Shown here: positions 51,041 to 63,943 of the stretch, one piece after another | Position numbering within the stretch: position 1 is the first letter of the stretch | Layout: each line of letters opens with the position of its first letter | Assembly: GCA_037954235.1 (NCBI GenBank) | Contig: JBBMOA010000006.1 | Location: 26,818,541-26,882,540, forward strand | From: Aulostomus chinensis | Taxonomy: Eukaryota > Chordata > Actinopteri > Syngnathiformes > Aulostomidae | Length of the DNA stretch: 64,000 bases | Direction: 5' to 3' | Position numbers and translations under genes: made by a program | The notes under the pieces: model-generated | Seen by the model: only the letters and a program-made list of their open reading frames with translations | The model's database searches: none | Told to the model about the DNA's origin: nothing

Positions 51041-54000
51041 ATGCTGATGAGGCCAAGAATACTTCTGTCTCTGGCTTTACTCGCCCAAGTTTTAAGGACC
51101 CAGTGTCGGCCTGCCAACACTGATGAAGGTAAGACGCTTTGATTTCTTAAAGCTAAGCAGACTTCCTTTGTAGACACATTTTTAGAACACTGTAGTCACA
51201 GTTTTGTCAAATAATATGCAAGCGATTGAACTCACAAACTTATTAAGTTTGACTTATCTTGAAAATAGTTCACTGATAATCAAAGCTTTGTTCTTCGTGC
51301 AGGAATGTAATCCTAACACACTCCAGACTTTGGTGAAGTTCGTCCTTTGTAGTCAGCACCACCCTCCCCCAACACACACACACACACAATTGCTTGAGTC
51401 TGATGATATTTCAGTCCATGTCAGGGTGTTCTATATTTTTTAAAATGTTGTTTCTGACTATGAGTAACACTTTTTCAATTTTTAGAATATATTTGATTGT
51501 ATTTTGGTCTAATTAATTGATGTAGTTGTCAAACTAGACAGTACAAGTTAAAGACTTTCCTTAAAGAATTCAGCCTGATCTATTGCACAAGTTCAGATCT
51601 GAAGGGGGAAAAAAGCACTGAAATTGAATCCATAAAAATGTGTCTCTTGGATGCGGTCCAGCAGTGTAATAGCTGCCTGGACTTGTGGGTAGATGGTTTT
51701 GGATGTTTATGCGCAGCAATCGGAAGTGGCGAGCAGCAAAAGAATACGATAAAGGTGAGCATTATAATTAGAATAATTAAGCGAGAGGGGCTCTCTTGGG
51801 CACTAAGCCCTTAAATAAACTTGGCTTAGCTGTGTTTAAACTTACAGTGGGACAGTGAGGAGAAAATGACTCCCATCTGTAGCCCAAGGGTAGCCCCTCT
51901 ACCTCGAAGTCCCTGCTCCTCTCCTCCTTTGTAATGAGAAGGTATCTGTTGTCACCGAGAGAGGAGTTAACTGCCAGGGAAGCTATAAATTAGTGTGTTT
52001 CTTGAAAAAAGGAAAGAAAATGCTACTTTGAGCCCTCCCTTATCCCCAAGGATAGGGTTTCTGAGGAGAATGTTTGTCTTCTAAGGTGAATCATAAATTC
52101 CCATTCGGGTGGGGGTGTCTGGTTCATTCACACTCCATCCGGTTCTTAATCACCAAATGGCCAGGTACTATCTATGTGCTTCTGTCCTTTTCCTGCTGCT
52201 CCCCCACTGACTTTTGCTTGGCAAGGCTTCACTTTCCCTCTGCTTCCCTGCTGGGTGACGGATGGCTTCAGCTGTCGACAAACAATCACAGCAGAAGCAT
52301 TTGGTTGCATTCCTTTTGTCTTGAGCTGGGAAGCAAAATAGTTATATGGAAATGGTTTGGTTCGATGCGTGTTTTTTTTTTTGTTTGTCTTGGGGCTTTT
52401 TGTTGTGTGTGTTGTTCACAGAAGAAAAGAATATCCCCTGAACAAATTAAGATCATTGAATACCTTAAGGAACCATGTGGACAACCATTTGAATGATTGC
52501 AGCTCTTTTGAAAAACTCAAGTGTGTGAACATGAGAAACTTGTTTTTATCGTACAAATGACTTCTTTTCTTCTAGTGGTGACAGGGAGAAAGTGTCAGAA
52601 TTTATGTGGCATTCCCTGGTGTTTTCTGTGACTCTATGCTCTGCTGTCAGCCAGCGTAGAAGAGCAACTGACCTTTGGATGCAGGGCTCTTCAGATTCAG
52701 AGCTCATAGTCTTGAGTAAGACTCTCTTCAGACAGTGATGGGAGCCCAGAGAAACACAGCCTGGCTGACTTTGTGAGAGGAGAAGAAACAAGTGAATGTG
52801 ATTTACAGGACAGCAATCTTTACATTTCCCTTGGTAACATTATTAACATTTAAAGATATACAAGAGGGTGTTGTGTTAAGTTGCAGAGGGGCTGTATGTT
52901 TTCAGTCAGTCCAAAGGTTTCCAAACTTTTAATTGAAGTCAAGGCAAATTCTGTTCTCAACTGTAATGTGATTTAAACATGTTTTTAGGGGCTGGGTGAT
53001 ATGACTTGAAGTCAACATCACAGTTATTTAAAACTTTTATCACACTTGTGATGAGTTAATTTTTTTCTACAATTTTTACACTGCCCTCAAAGTCTGCACT
53101 GTTAATATGCTGAACTATGAAAGTAAAAGTATTAAATACAATGAGAAGGAGTTGGTTGGGAGGTTCTAATCCCAAAATAGTATTCCCAATTTTAGGCTAA
53201 ATTACAGGATAAAAACATCTTGCTGCAAATATTGTCACTGGTATTGCAATTGTTATATGATTTAAAGAAATAAACATTTAAATAACAATGATCATATTTT
53301 CCAGGGATCTATATCAAAAGCCCTTTTTAGACACAGAATGGGCCAAATTTGCAGCCCAGTTGAGGTGGGAATTTGCGGTCTTGTCTGTGTGAAATGGAGG
53401 TTTAATATTCCTCTTTCCAAAAAAGTTGCCACTTGTGTGGGCATAAACATCTGACGTGACGTGCAGTACAAAGTTGCGCGTGAACAGTGACGTACAACAT
53501 ATACATGAGAAGAATATTCAGCCCTGTGACAGTCTGGCAAACCTCGAAGTGTTCCCAGTCCAACCTCCCTCTGCCGCTGCTGCTGCTGTTGTGGTCTCAG
53601 ACCTGGTGGTACATTTTTTGTAAGTTTTTCAACTTGCTGGTGACTGCCAAAATGACCAAGCTCCTCCACAACCTTTTTATACAATAAGTCATCCTTCGCA
53701 GTCCTGTAAGGTGGTTATCCACGGTCCTCTTGCCAGTGATGGTCAGCAGCTCCCTGATCTAAGCGGTTCCCCAAGTGTTCATCTTGCTGAAGTGACGATG
53801 CGTCAGAAGAATATTTAGCCCCGTGACAGCCTGTAAGTTTCAAAACAGCAGTTCACTGCTGTGGCTGTCTGTAGCGTCGGTGTTGACATTCTTGGAGGTG
53901 TTTGATGCGTGAGAACTGGTGAGCATTATGTTTGCGTGTTTGCGTCATCATCAACACCTCTGCCCTCCTCGCACCGAGCCAGCACATTAATGGCTTGGAT

Positions 54001-57000
54001 TCACATAGCACTGGAGGCGGCAAGAAGTGAATCCTCGGAAAAGGAATGTTACCGGGCTAAAATTGATCCCCACTCTGTCTGAAACCTCGGACCTAGCTGC
54101 AAAAAAGACAAGTGAGTTGGTGAAAGTGCCGAAAGAAAGATATTTGAAGACTGTAGCCACAATACCATTTGGACGATGGAAAAATCTACCAACTCGGTAT
54201 ACTTTATATAGAATTGTACATTGCATACATTTTGTTTTGGCAAATGCTGCACTTCCTTTGATTTGGATTTTTGGATTTCATGAAAATATTCAGAATGATT
54301 CCTACCTCACATGATAAACTATATGATGAATATGATAAAGTTACGATGTATCTCATTTATTTAGATTTCAGTTGATATACATCTAATTGTAATTTTTAAC
54401 TCTTTTACCAAATATAGGGTAGTATGAAACTGTTCCTATTGCATTGTCAAAGCCTTTGTAAAGAGAAAAATAAATGTTGCTTTAGGATTCTTTTCTATCT
54501 AGAATTTTCGCACAAAAAGGGAAAGTCAGACATACAGTTATCACCACACAATAGAAGACACAAAGTTTTTTCCCAATAAAATTGTCATGATGACAGGTTT
54601 CCACATAACAGTTGAGTGAGTGTCAACACTTTCATACACATGTCAATAAAAGCTTAAAAAAGAAATGGATTGTGATGCTGAGTGTCATTTTAAAGGCATT
54701 TGTTAGAGTTTTTGGTTGAATAGGGTGATTACACCCTTTGAATGTGTCCACAGACCTGGAACCCAAAACATTCACGTCTGTGCTCATTGTATCCTGGCCT
54801 CATGTGTTATCATCCTCTGTGGTTAGTTAACATTTAAAATATGCATAGGCCGCACGCCATGCGAGTAATCCTGTCTGTTTGTGTGTGTTTGCTTTTCTGA
54901 CAACCATTCATCCTTGCACGCGATGGATCCAATTAACAGCACCATAGTTAGCATATTCAAGCTAAATCTCCTTTTTTTTCCTTGTTGGGTTTCCAAGTCG
55001 CTCGATGCCCCTGGCATCTCTTTGTCCTGTTATAACCAAAAGTCTGAGGACAGGTGCCCTCTAAATCCACCTTTATATGCCGTTATTCAAAACCATGGTT
55101 AAACCTGTTTTAAAAAAGAGGGTAAAAACACACACCTCAAGTTCACAAGTACCCGAACTTTTAAAACAATTGAAACGCTGCCTGTGCTTCCACACAAGAA
55201 GATCTGCACAGTGTTAATGGAAAATGAGTTGAAACTTTCCAATGATCCATGATTTTACTTTTCTGGAAGTTACAAAAATGTTAACAAGCAGCTTCCCCTG
55301 TCTGACTCTTCAAAAATGAATTTTCTAGTACAGCAGTCCAATGTTCTGAGCAGAACTTGGTGTACAATACAAAACATTCTTAAGTAGCAATTAAAACAGT
55401 AAAAAAAAGTCAAATTTTTGTAACCTTGTAATTAGTGAGTCTAAAATCATGTTGCAGGAGCCGGCTAAAGTATGCCTTTGCAAACTATTTTTAGGTAACA
55501 GTTGGCTCTTCTCATCAAGTCCCTTGTCAATGCGACAAATCTTTAGAAGAACAGATAAGTTAATGTGGTAATAGACAAAAGGTTTTTATCTTTCAAGAGT
55601 TCCTGATAATTCCCGTGTTTGTCCATTAAATGCATAATTTGAATGACAATAGGCCAATTTGAAGGTTAACTTTGCTGTGCAGAGTCATCCTTGTAGCTCC
55701 CAACTGTTAATCCATGCTGATTGCCAGCACCTCATTTAGGAGTGAAAGGGTCCTCCACTGGAGTGCTTTCAGGAGGGACACTCGCTCTGTGATTTTTGTT
55801 GGGGGGGAGGCCTTGCTAATAGGCATTGTCCTATTCTTTTGCTTCCTGCCAGTCCTGCCCTTTGTCTCTATTCAATTCCCTCTACACGTCACCCACCCCT
55901 TCATTCTTGTTGTGGTCAAGTCAGCAGAGGAAGCTGGCATTTTTTCTGTGTGCCACCGCAGAGCCTCAACTAGCTCGACTTTACTGCATTCAGCCATCAC
56001 TCCAGTGAGAGCAGGAAATCCCAGAAGTCATTCATGCGGCATATTGCTTCCTATCATGTAGCCAGAGAAGGTTTCCACTGACTGGCGCCAGCATTTTGTT
56101 GTAGTTGATCTTGAATTTACAGACTATTGAGCTTTTTTTACCCCCCACTTCAAAACTGATGGTCAGTGCTTTCTTCTTCCCCCAAATTCCTTTTATTATT
56201 CATGTAATTAGGATGATTTTAAATGATGTCAATCATTTTCCCCCCATAGTTGGAAGAACATATGACAGACTACTCCAGATGGACTGCTCCTTGCAAATAT
56301 AGTCCTTAATCCATTTTAATCCAATCATAGCTCCAGAAGGATTAACTGAGATGAAGCATCCTCCGATTCAAAGGAAATGCTGAAAACAAAGTTGTGAGAT
56401 AAGTGTGAAAAGGGTTGATAATAAATTCAGTGTGACTTAAATAAGTGTTTACTAATTTTTCTAAAGGCATTTCTGGTCAGAGAAATGAAAGCGCTGCCTT
56501 TTTTTTTTTTTTTTTTTTTAGCTAGCGGTTGCTCTGACTACATTGTGTCATATCTTACTCAAGTTTAAAGTAGGTTGTCACAGAAACACAAATGGTCCTG
56601 ACTGTGGCCCACAATAAAGCAACAAGCAAATTTTACAGCTTTTATGGGTGTTTTTATGATGTCTGCAGCCAGATTAACAGCTGGGATGTTGACACAGCTT
56701 TATCGGTGGCATCTCCATTTAGAGGGCAGGGACAAAAATATGTAGGACAGCCCCCACACAAAGCACAGAGATTTTGTGTATAAGGCTACATCCAGATTGG
56801 ATCACTGAAGCCCATCACTACATATGTCTCTTCTACTTTTCCCCCTTTGGCCCTTTTTTTAGGAGAAAGTTGATCCTACCCCCTGGCCCCTTTTCCTGCT
56901 GGGATTAAGGGCCTGTCAGACATATGTGATCCAGGAAATACCTTTACTAGGCCCAAGTGGGGTCACCATAGCAACTGGCACTAGAACCTGCCGCTGCAGG

Positions 57001-60000
57001 CCCTCACTCGCCCGCTTGCTCCTGTGCACATGCTCACTTGCTCACTCTCTTGGGCTTGTTCTTCCCTTTTATTGTTTGGTGGCCTTTGTTATGATGGTGG
57101 GAGGGATTAGTCTGGTTGGCTGATGTTTTCCTGAGGTTATGCTACGTAGATGTGCTTCGTGTTGTGAGGACACATGTTTGGAGACACATCTAAGTTTTTC
57201 TGAAAAATTTATTTTAATTCGTTTTGCGATAGGGTATTCGCCCTGGTGGTACTACTTCAAATATCGATAGACTGTTGGCTGAAGTTTAAGGTGCTGAGTT
57301 GTCTTTACTGGCTGAATTAGAGAAAACTAATTGGCAACTACTTTGAAACCTCAAATCGGAGGACTTGCTGATATCGTATATTTTATTTGATAGGAAACTA
57401 AATATTGGGATGTTCCTTGTTGGTCAGACCAAAAGTATCTGGCTTGTGGAAAAAAATGGGACTTTATTTTTGACATGTTGCAAACTAAAAAAATTAAAAT
57501 GGATTATTAGTTGAATTTGCAAGTTTCACAAAATATTTCAATCAGTTGTAATGGATTGCTTTGATTGGCCTTTTGGCATGGAGGTGTGATCTGAGAGCTA
57601 GCCTGTCATGATCTTTACCTTTGTAACTGGACAAACAACACTATTATGATGGACAACGTGTCAGCATAATTTGGTTACCCCCTCCCCCTTGCAGACTATG
57701 TAGTCATTTAGAATAGGGGGCCTCAGGTGTCCCACTCTGTGATGCCTCCCCTTTTTTCATTCCTCTAATTGGATTTCACCTTCCTCTCCCAAGTAGCTCT
57801 TGCCTGCATGACCAGAGGGCCTTGACTCATTTGAGATGCGATTTAATTTGAGGAAGAGGTTAGGTAGGCGGTGTGTCAGGAGGAAATCGAGGAAGGACTT
57901 TTCTGCTGTCTCTCGTCCATGTTTTATGATTGAAGTAATTTTGGGGTTTACTCCACAGACCCTGCCCTATTTTGTGTGAGCTTTTTGAACATTTTCAATA
58001 GTGTATTGCCATCACATGCTATTTATTTGTGCTGTATTATCAGGAGTAAGGAATACTCCTGGTAATTGGCCTGTATATAATACAGTTTGAGCCACAGATA
58101 TTATCTTTACCTTGAGTTCATATAGCTTTATTATCGTGTTTGTAATTACCAGTCTTTTCCTTTCCCCACTTTGCCTGCACAGTCTCTGTGGAAACGCATG
58201 CAGAGCTGTTCACCCTCTATCTCGGTGATCGTCTGGATCTGAGCTGCTCTGCCACGGACTCCCTCCATGCCGTCAACTGGACCAAAGATAATGTGGCAGT
58301 AGTCGATGGAGAACACACACGCATCCGCAACGGCCAACTGGAGATTGAGACGGTGGAGCTGGCAGACTCTGGACTATACACATGCACCACCTTTGGCAAC
58401 CATAGTGTCTACTTCAATGTCACAGGTAAAGTCACACAGACAGGCCAGATGGTCTAACAGAGCATCAACTGTTATGATATTGCATCACCTATAAATTTTT
58501 TGGCTTTCATTTCCTATTTTTTAAATTTGTTGTTTGACAAATTGAGTCATGTGTTGATAAGTGAAAAAAAATAAATGTTTGGTATACTTTTGTCTCACCA
58601 GTTGATACCTTGGCCTCATCTGAGGATGAAGATGAGGATGAAGAGTCGTCGTCAGAGGAAGCGAAGCTCTTAGGCAGCCAGAAACTGCTTCGTAAGTGAG
58701 CTGATGCCTTCTTGTAAAAATGTGGCTACATGGAATCATCATCACTGGCTCACCCAAAGTGACAGTTATGAGTAACTGTCATAAGTGGTTGCTCAGTTGA
58801 TTGCGTTGTGATTCAGCCATTGCTGGTGTGTGTGGTCACGGTTGGTTGAATGATTTCACTCTGAATCAGAGGCCTTTTCACTACCCAGTGACAGCTTTCA
58901 CATGTGGAATGTCCACATGGTGACTAATAGTGGTTAAACTGAGATGTGTCTTAATTTGTTTAGAGGGCAGTTCAGTTACTCAGGCCTTGTCATCTGGCTA
59001 GAACAGTCTGCTCGAAAGAATCGACCAGCTGCCAAGTTTGGCTGGCATCCCAATCACAGAGCTTTATCTGCTCCTGGAAATTAAACGACTGTCCTTAACT
59101 GGGCCAATTTTGAAGGCATAACATCTAAAAAGTTTTTTGTTTTTGTTTTGTTTTGTTTCTAAATTCAGTTCCATCATGGACTCTCAAATCCTGACCATAA
59201 TTTGAACGACTTTTTTTGGGGGTGAACATGTATTTTGATGTGTGAGATTGAGAGTTACAAAAGAGTTTTGACCTTTAGTTTGATACAGTTTGTTAAATAA
59301 CACAGTAAAACTTAAATATTTTCTCTTTTTTCCTGTAGCAATGGCCCCACAATGGGCTCATCCAGAAAAAATGGCGAAGAAGCTTCACGCAGTCCCAGCT
59401 AGTAAGACCGTCAAGTTTCGCTGCCAGGCCAGTGGCAACCCAACACCCACCCTGAAATGGTACAAGAATGGGAAGGAGTTCAAAAGAGACCATCGCATTG
59501 GAGGTTTCAAGGCGAGTAAAATCTACTCCGGAAGGTCCCCCCTGCGTCTGCGTAGTGACCACCCTTTAGCATTTCTAATTCGATCACACACGTCTCTTTG
59601 ACCAGTGCGGATGTGTCGGTGATCTCATCCCTACATTAGATCACCACGTCCTCCCCTGGAGTCAGGAACACTTTCTGGAAGTGAGAAGCAGATGCAAAAC
59701 AATGCAAGATGAAATCTGATGCCACTTAAAGGAACGATGTGCCATAGAAAGGATGCCTTCAGGAGGGCAATCCTAGCCTTTCATTTGGACAGAAGAAACC
59801 ACTGGCTGGCCTCATTTTCTGTATCAGTGCATCATCTTTTCTGTAATTTCATCCATGCAATAATTTCACATGGTCACATAGGATGTGTCCTGTGATCGCG
59901 CCTTTGGTCAACAGCCCCCTGTTTATCTACACTGTTGATAAGGTTATAACAGTCATGATAAGACAAAAGTTACCCAACTGATGGTTAATGGATATTTACC

Positions 60001-63000
60001 AGATTTCTCATAGTAGTGTCCTTCACCAGCTACGGCTCCCTGTACTAACAGAACATCATAATTCAGTTTTTAAGACTTTTCTGAGCTTTAATGCCCCAGG
60101 TCATGTCTTTTTTTTGTTCTTTTTTTTAAGCAAAGATGGGTTATGGACTATCATTGTATTAATCCATGCCCGCTGTGTGGTTGCTTTCATATTAAGAGAC
60201 AATTATTATTGGGTTGTTTTTTTTTTAGCTTCCTGTATTCAGTATCCAGTAGCACAGGTGTAGAATGTATGTAGTGGTTCAGAGAACTAGAAACAGCCCA
60301 GCTCCTCTCCATCTGTTCTTCCCATCAAGGTGTAGGCTAGTTCAGCCTTGTCTAGTGCTTCCTTAGCCCTTCTCCCTCCCCAGCTGGGACACATTTAGGA
60401 GTTTCCTCTTAGCTGCCTGCTCCCATACCCCCCCCCCCCCCCACACACACACACACACACTCTGTCTCTCTCTCCCTCTCCCTCTCTCTTCCTCTCCCTC
60501 TACCTCTCTCTCTCTCTCTCTCTCAACCCAGCCCAGCCCAGCCAGGCAGCACACTTAACCATCTGGCTGCTGTTTTTTCAGTCAAGGTGCAAAGGTCTGC
60601 ATCAGCCGGCCGGGGATGTCTCTCGTCCCTCCCACACTCTAGTTTTTATGGCCAGGCTTCTATTGTTCATATGTATATATCGTCTGCTCTGCATAGAGAC
60701 GTGCAGGAGGAAGAGAATAATGTAGACCACATGTATGAAGCCAAGCACAACACATCTGGCAGCAGGCAGCTGGTCTCCCTCATCACGTTTGAGCTAAATG
60801 AGGGAAACTGTATGGCTCAGTCTCTGTATATGCATGTTTGATGTTGCCATCGCCCAGAGGTTTGTTTCTTAATCACACAATGCTGGTCTTGGCAGATTTA
60901 TGGAAGAAAAATTATAACATGTCTTGGGAAAAAAAGGAGCCACTTATCAGTTGGTGCTAATAAGACAGGTTAGGGCAGATGTATATAAAACATGAACCCA
61001 ATTTTCCTGTGGTGTTTTCCTGTTGGATAACACAAAGATCCGCTGCTTAAAACATCCGTTGTTGGCAACAGGGAGAGTGAATAGTCCTGCGTCTTGTAAT
61101 CACATTAGCTGCTCCTTTTCAATATTTACGACATTTCATATTGTGATAAAGCAGATGAGAGAATATTTTGCTTTCAAGTTTTTGCTTTGGACAAATCTAA
61201 TGCAGTTGAGCTCTAACATGATTATCTCCTCTGGTCTTATTTATGTCAGTTGATTTGATTCAAACTTTTTGAGCTTTGACTTTGAGAGTCAGCAGTATAG
61301 TTTCTAGAGCTGGCATTGCTCACTGATTGTCTTTCTGGGCTTTATGATAAGATATATTTATGAATTTGTTTATTGATGTCCTGTCCCATGTGCAGGTGCG
61401 TGACCATGTGTGGACCATCATCATGGAATCTGTAGTGCCCTCTGACAAGGGAAACTATACTTGTGTGGTGGAAAACCAGTACGGCAGCATCAATCACACC
61501 TACCAGCTTGATGTTGTTGGTATGTATTGTCTTTGTTTCTTATGTGATCTCCATCTTTTCTTACAGATTAAACTCCTTTTGGATCAATGCAGTAAAATAT
61601 AATCCCTGCAAAATTAGGACAGATGTTTTTTTTTTTTTTTTTTTTACATTTTAATTCAATTTGGATGAGGAATCTTTTCTAATATCTGTCTAATAGGTTT
61701 GTGTTATTAATCTACAAACAGGACAAATGCTTCCTTTTTTCACCACATCTTGCCCATGTTGTTGTCCATGCCATGAAGTTGTAATGAAAAGTGAAGTCGG
61801 TATATTTGAGTATGTTTATGGTTTAAGTCACTTTTTCATGTTACTCACGGTGCAGATGACTTCTTAACAATTTAAGGCCTGCTACCCAAGTGATTATGCC
61901 ATAATACAGCAGTTTTTCTGACCCAAAACACTTTGAATGAATTTATGCCTATTTGCGGCACATTAATCCAGCAGAAACTTCATTTATTAATGTAGAAATG
62001 ACAGTCGAGCCTATAAACATTAGTTACTGTGACTGAGTGATGCTAGCCACTAATGTAATGTATAAGGTAATGTTGTAAGGTTGCAACAACATTTAAATTA
62101 CTCATAAAGTTATCTTTCATTTAAATATTTTGAACACCAGATAACAGGACTGGCCAACCCCATGATTGAAAAGCAACATAACATTACCTGCAGTAACTGC
62201 ACAGGAAGTGGCCTCATCTAATAGTATGTTAGCACTTTTAACATTCTGTTAATTGTAGCTGTTTCATTTAGACTGAAATGACATAACGTGACTAAAGGTA
62301 ACATAAAAATGTTTTTAATACACGACCTCTTTCATGAACATGATTTCAGCCTGAGTCATGTCAGCTTCATTGGCAGTAGTGGTTGCTAAACAGTGAAGAA
62401 GATAACTCAGACCTCTTGTCCCATGCTACCTTACAGCTTCCTCAAACTAGCGGCAGAAATTTCGTACCCTGTGCGTCAGTATTTCTTGTTTCTGGTATTA
62501 CTGCACCTTTCCAAGCAACCTTGATCATGGTTTGATCATCTGTTAAGCATTCATATGGCCCCTGTTTTCTGCTGGAGTATTTTTAACGATGATCTTCAAC
62601 ACAAAAAGACTCTGTCTTACTTTGTTTATGAATAATGAACCTAGGTCGCCTTCTTGTCAGCCATTTGATAAATTAGCACATTTTCTTGTGGCTTGAGTGA
62701 TGAATCCACACAACAGAGGGAAATGATTACCTGTCTAAGACCTGCCCTGACTCGCTCGCTCTCCATTGGTCCTATAAATCACAGTCTTTCTCCTTCTCCT
62801 GTCCCCTGGGCTTCACCTGCCCTTTGTTGAGGCCAAAACTGATGTGTGGTGATATGGCCTCAGTGAAGGCAAAACTTTGACTCAAGCGATTGTTAAATCC
62901 CTGCGGATGTCTTGGTCAGAAAAAGCCCAGACGGTTGACACTCTGCCAGAGTGTTAGCTTGTAATTTTACTTTGGAAAGCTATCAGTCATGAATATGGAG

Positions 63001-63943
63001 ACACAATGATGTTGAATTTATTGTAGCAGTTCTAGATGAGACTCATGTGTTGTAGCCAACTTATAATAATTACACAAGTGGCCGATTGCAGGGGAAATAA
63101 ATAGATGATAAAATGAATTGTAGTTTTTCCAGATTAAGCTGGTGTGTTGTCTTTAATCAACCAAATTTGAAGGAAGAGTCACAGGAAAATTCAGTTTTGC
63201 TAGTTCCATTCAAGTTTGCACCTTCATTGAGATCCAGATGTTTAATACTCCTCCTTCCTGCAATCGGCCATTTCCAGTAACAAAGCAAGGTTTTATTCCG
63301 CTTGTGTTTGAATATAAATCAAGCGTGTGCACTTTTTGAATCGGTACACTTTATTGTTTTTTATGATTCCCATTTTATGCCACTGCACACCTCACCTGTA
63401 AGCTAACATCCATTTGTGTTTTGGTTGTATTGCAGAGCGCTCTCCTCACAGACCAATCCTGCAGGCTGGCCTGCCTGCTAATCGCACTGCAATTGTGGGC
63501 AGTGATGTTGAGTTTGAGTGCAAGGTGTTCAGTGACCCTCAGCCTCATATCCAGTGGCTGAAGCACATCGAAGTTAACGGGAGTCGTGTTGGTCCTGATG
63601 GTTTGCCTTATGTCCGCGTCCTCAAGGTAGGAGATTATTCCAGTCCTGGTGCAACAAAACCTCAGTTACAACACTGACTTGTGAACAATGTGAACATCAA
63701 CTGCTTATGAAACAAAATGTGTTTTTGCTAGGGATGGAAGTTTGATCCCGTTTGCTTCATCTTTTCTGCACATGACATTTTTTTATTTCCAGCATTCTGG
63801 GGTCAATAGCTCGGACGCTCAGGTGCTGACCCTCTACAATGTGACTGAGGAGGAGAGCGGAGAGTATATATGTAAAGTGTCCAATTATATAGGAGAGGCC
63901 AATCAGTCGGCCTGGCTGACTGTCACCAAATATGAGCCCACAG
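51041..63943 (+). CDS. fgfr1: Fibroblast growth factor receptor 1, 5' coding exons (partial; runs off the window)
   Basis: This is the extracellular half of a receptor tyrosine kinase that binds FGFs with heparan sulfate. Exons: 51041-51128 (start, signal peptide), 58183-58425, 58602-58691, 59339-59511, 61396-61519, 63436-63626, 63793-63943; phases agree, giving 353 full codons. The signal peptide is about residues 1-22. Ig I has Cys51 and Cys97. The acid box is at 118-130 (EDEDEDEE then SSSEE). Ig II has Cys169 and Cys221 and a heparin-binding KMAKKLHAVP-type segment. The linker ERSPHRPILQAGLPAN (240-255) leads into Ig III (Cys268, Cys330). The last exon, starting HSGVNSSDAQ and containing CKVSNYIGEANQSAWLTV, is the alternative IIIb exon. 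Sequence matches FGFR1 better than FGFR2-4 (EFECKVFSDPQPHIQW, HIEVNGSR). The intron after 59511 starts with GC. I do not assign paralogue a or b. IIIc, transmembrane and kinase exons lie outside. Confidence 0.95.
51129..58182 (+). other. fgfr1: fgfr1 intron 2 (about 7 kb)
   Basis: It lies between the signal-peptide exon and the Ig I exon; both splice sites are consensus and the phase agrees. No other exon was recognised inside. Contents include a repeat segment around 53.3-53.85 kb and a poly-T tract at about 56502-56519. Confidence 0.85.
53508..53833. repeat. 29-base direct repeat pair
   Basis: AGAAGAATATTCAGCCCTGT begins the copy at 53508-53536. The copy at 53805-53833 differs at three transition sites. 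The surrounding sequence (AGCCCTTTTTAGACACAGAATGG... from about 53318) has the look of a non-autonomous fish transposon, but no terminal inverted repeat was found. Confidence 0.4.
59512..61395 (+). other. fgfr1: fgfr1 GC-AG intron
   Basis: The intron begins AAG|GCGAGT and ends GTGCAG. The exact join GGFK|VRDHVW reproduces the conserved FGFR Ig II sequence, and no GT nearby keeps the frame. A poly-C/CA/CT tract lies at 60428-60524. Confidence 0.85.
60428..60524 (+). repeat. Poly-C, (CA)n and polypyrimidine (CT)n composite tract
   Basis: Fifteen C, then about nine CA units, then a CT/CCCT-rich run to 60524 broken only by single purines. Confidence 0.9.
61520..63435 (+). other. fgfr1: fgfr1 intron between Ig II and Ig III exons
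   Basis: GT-AG intron of 1.9 kb with a poly-T tract near 61627-61645. No other exon was recognised. Confidence 0.8.
63793..63943 (+). other. fgfr1: fgfr1 alternative exon IIIb
   Basis: This 151-base exon encodes the C-terminal half of Ig III in the IIIb version (HSG start, VSNYIGEANQSAWLTV). It starts after TTTATTTCCAG and ends ACAG|GTAACC. In FGFR1-3 the IIIb exon lies before IIIc, and epithelial splicing selects it, giving a different ligand range. IIIc is expected just beyond the right edge. Confidence 0.9.

Noticed and set aside
58183..63943. FGFR2, FGFR3 or FGFR4 as the identity of the receptor
   Set aside because: Ig II and III wording (EFECKVFSDPQPHIQW, HIEVNGSR) and the IIIb exon fit FGFR1 best. 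FGFR4 is ruled out because it has a single, non-alternative Ig III exon.
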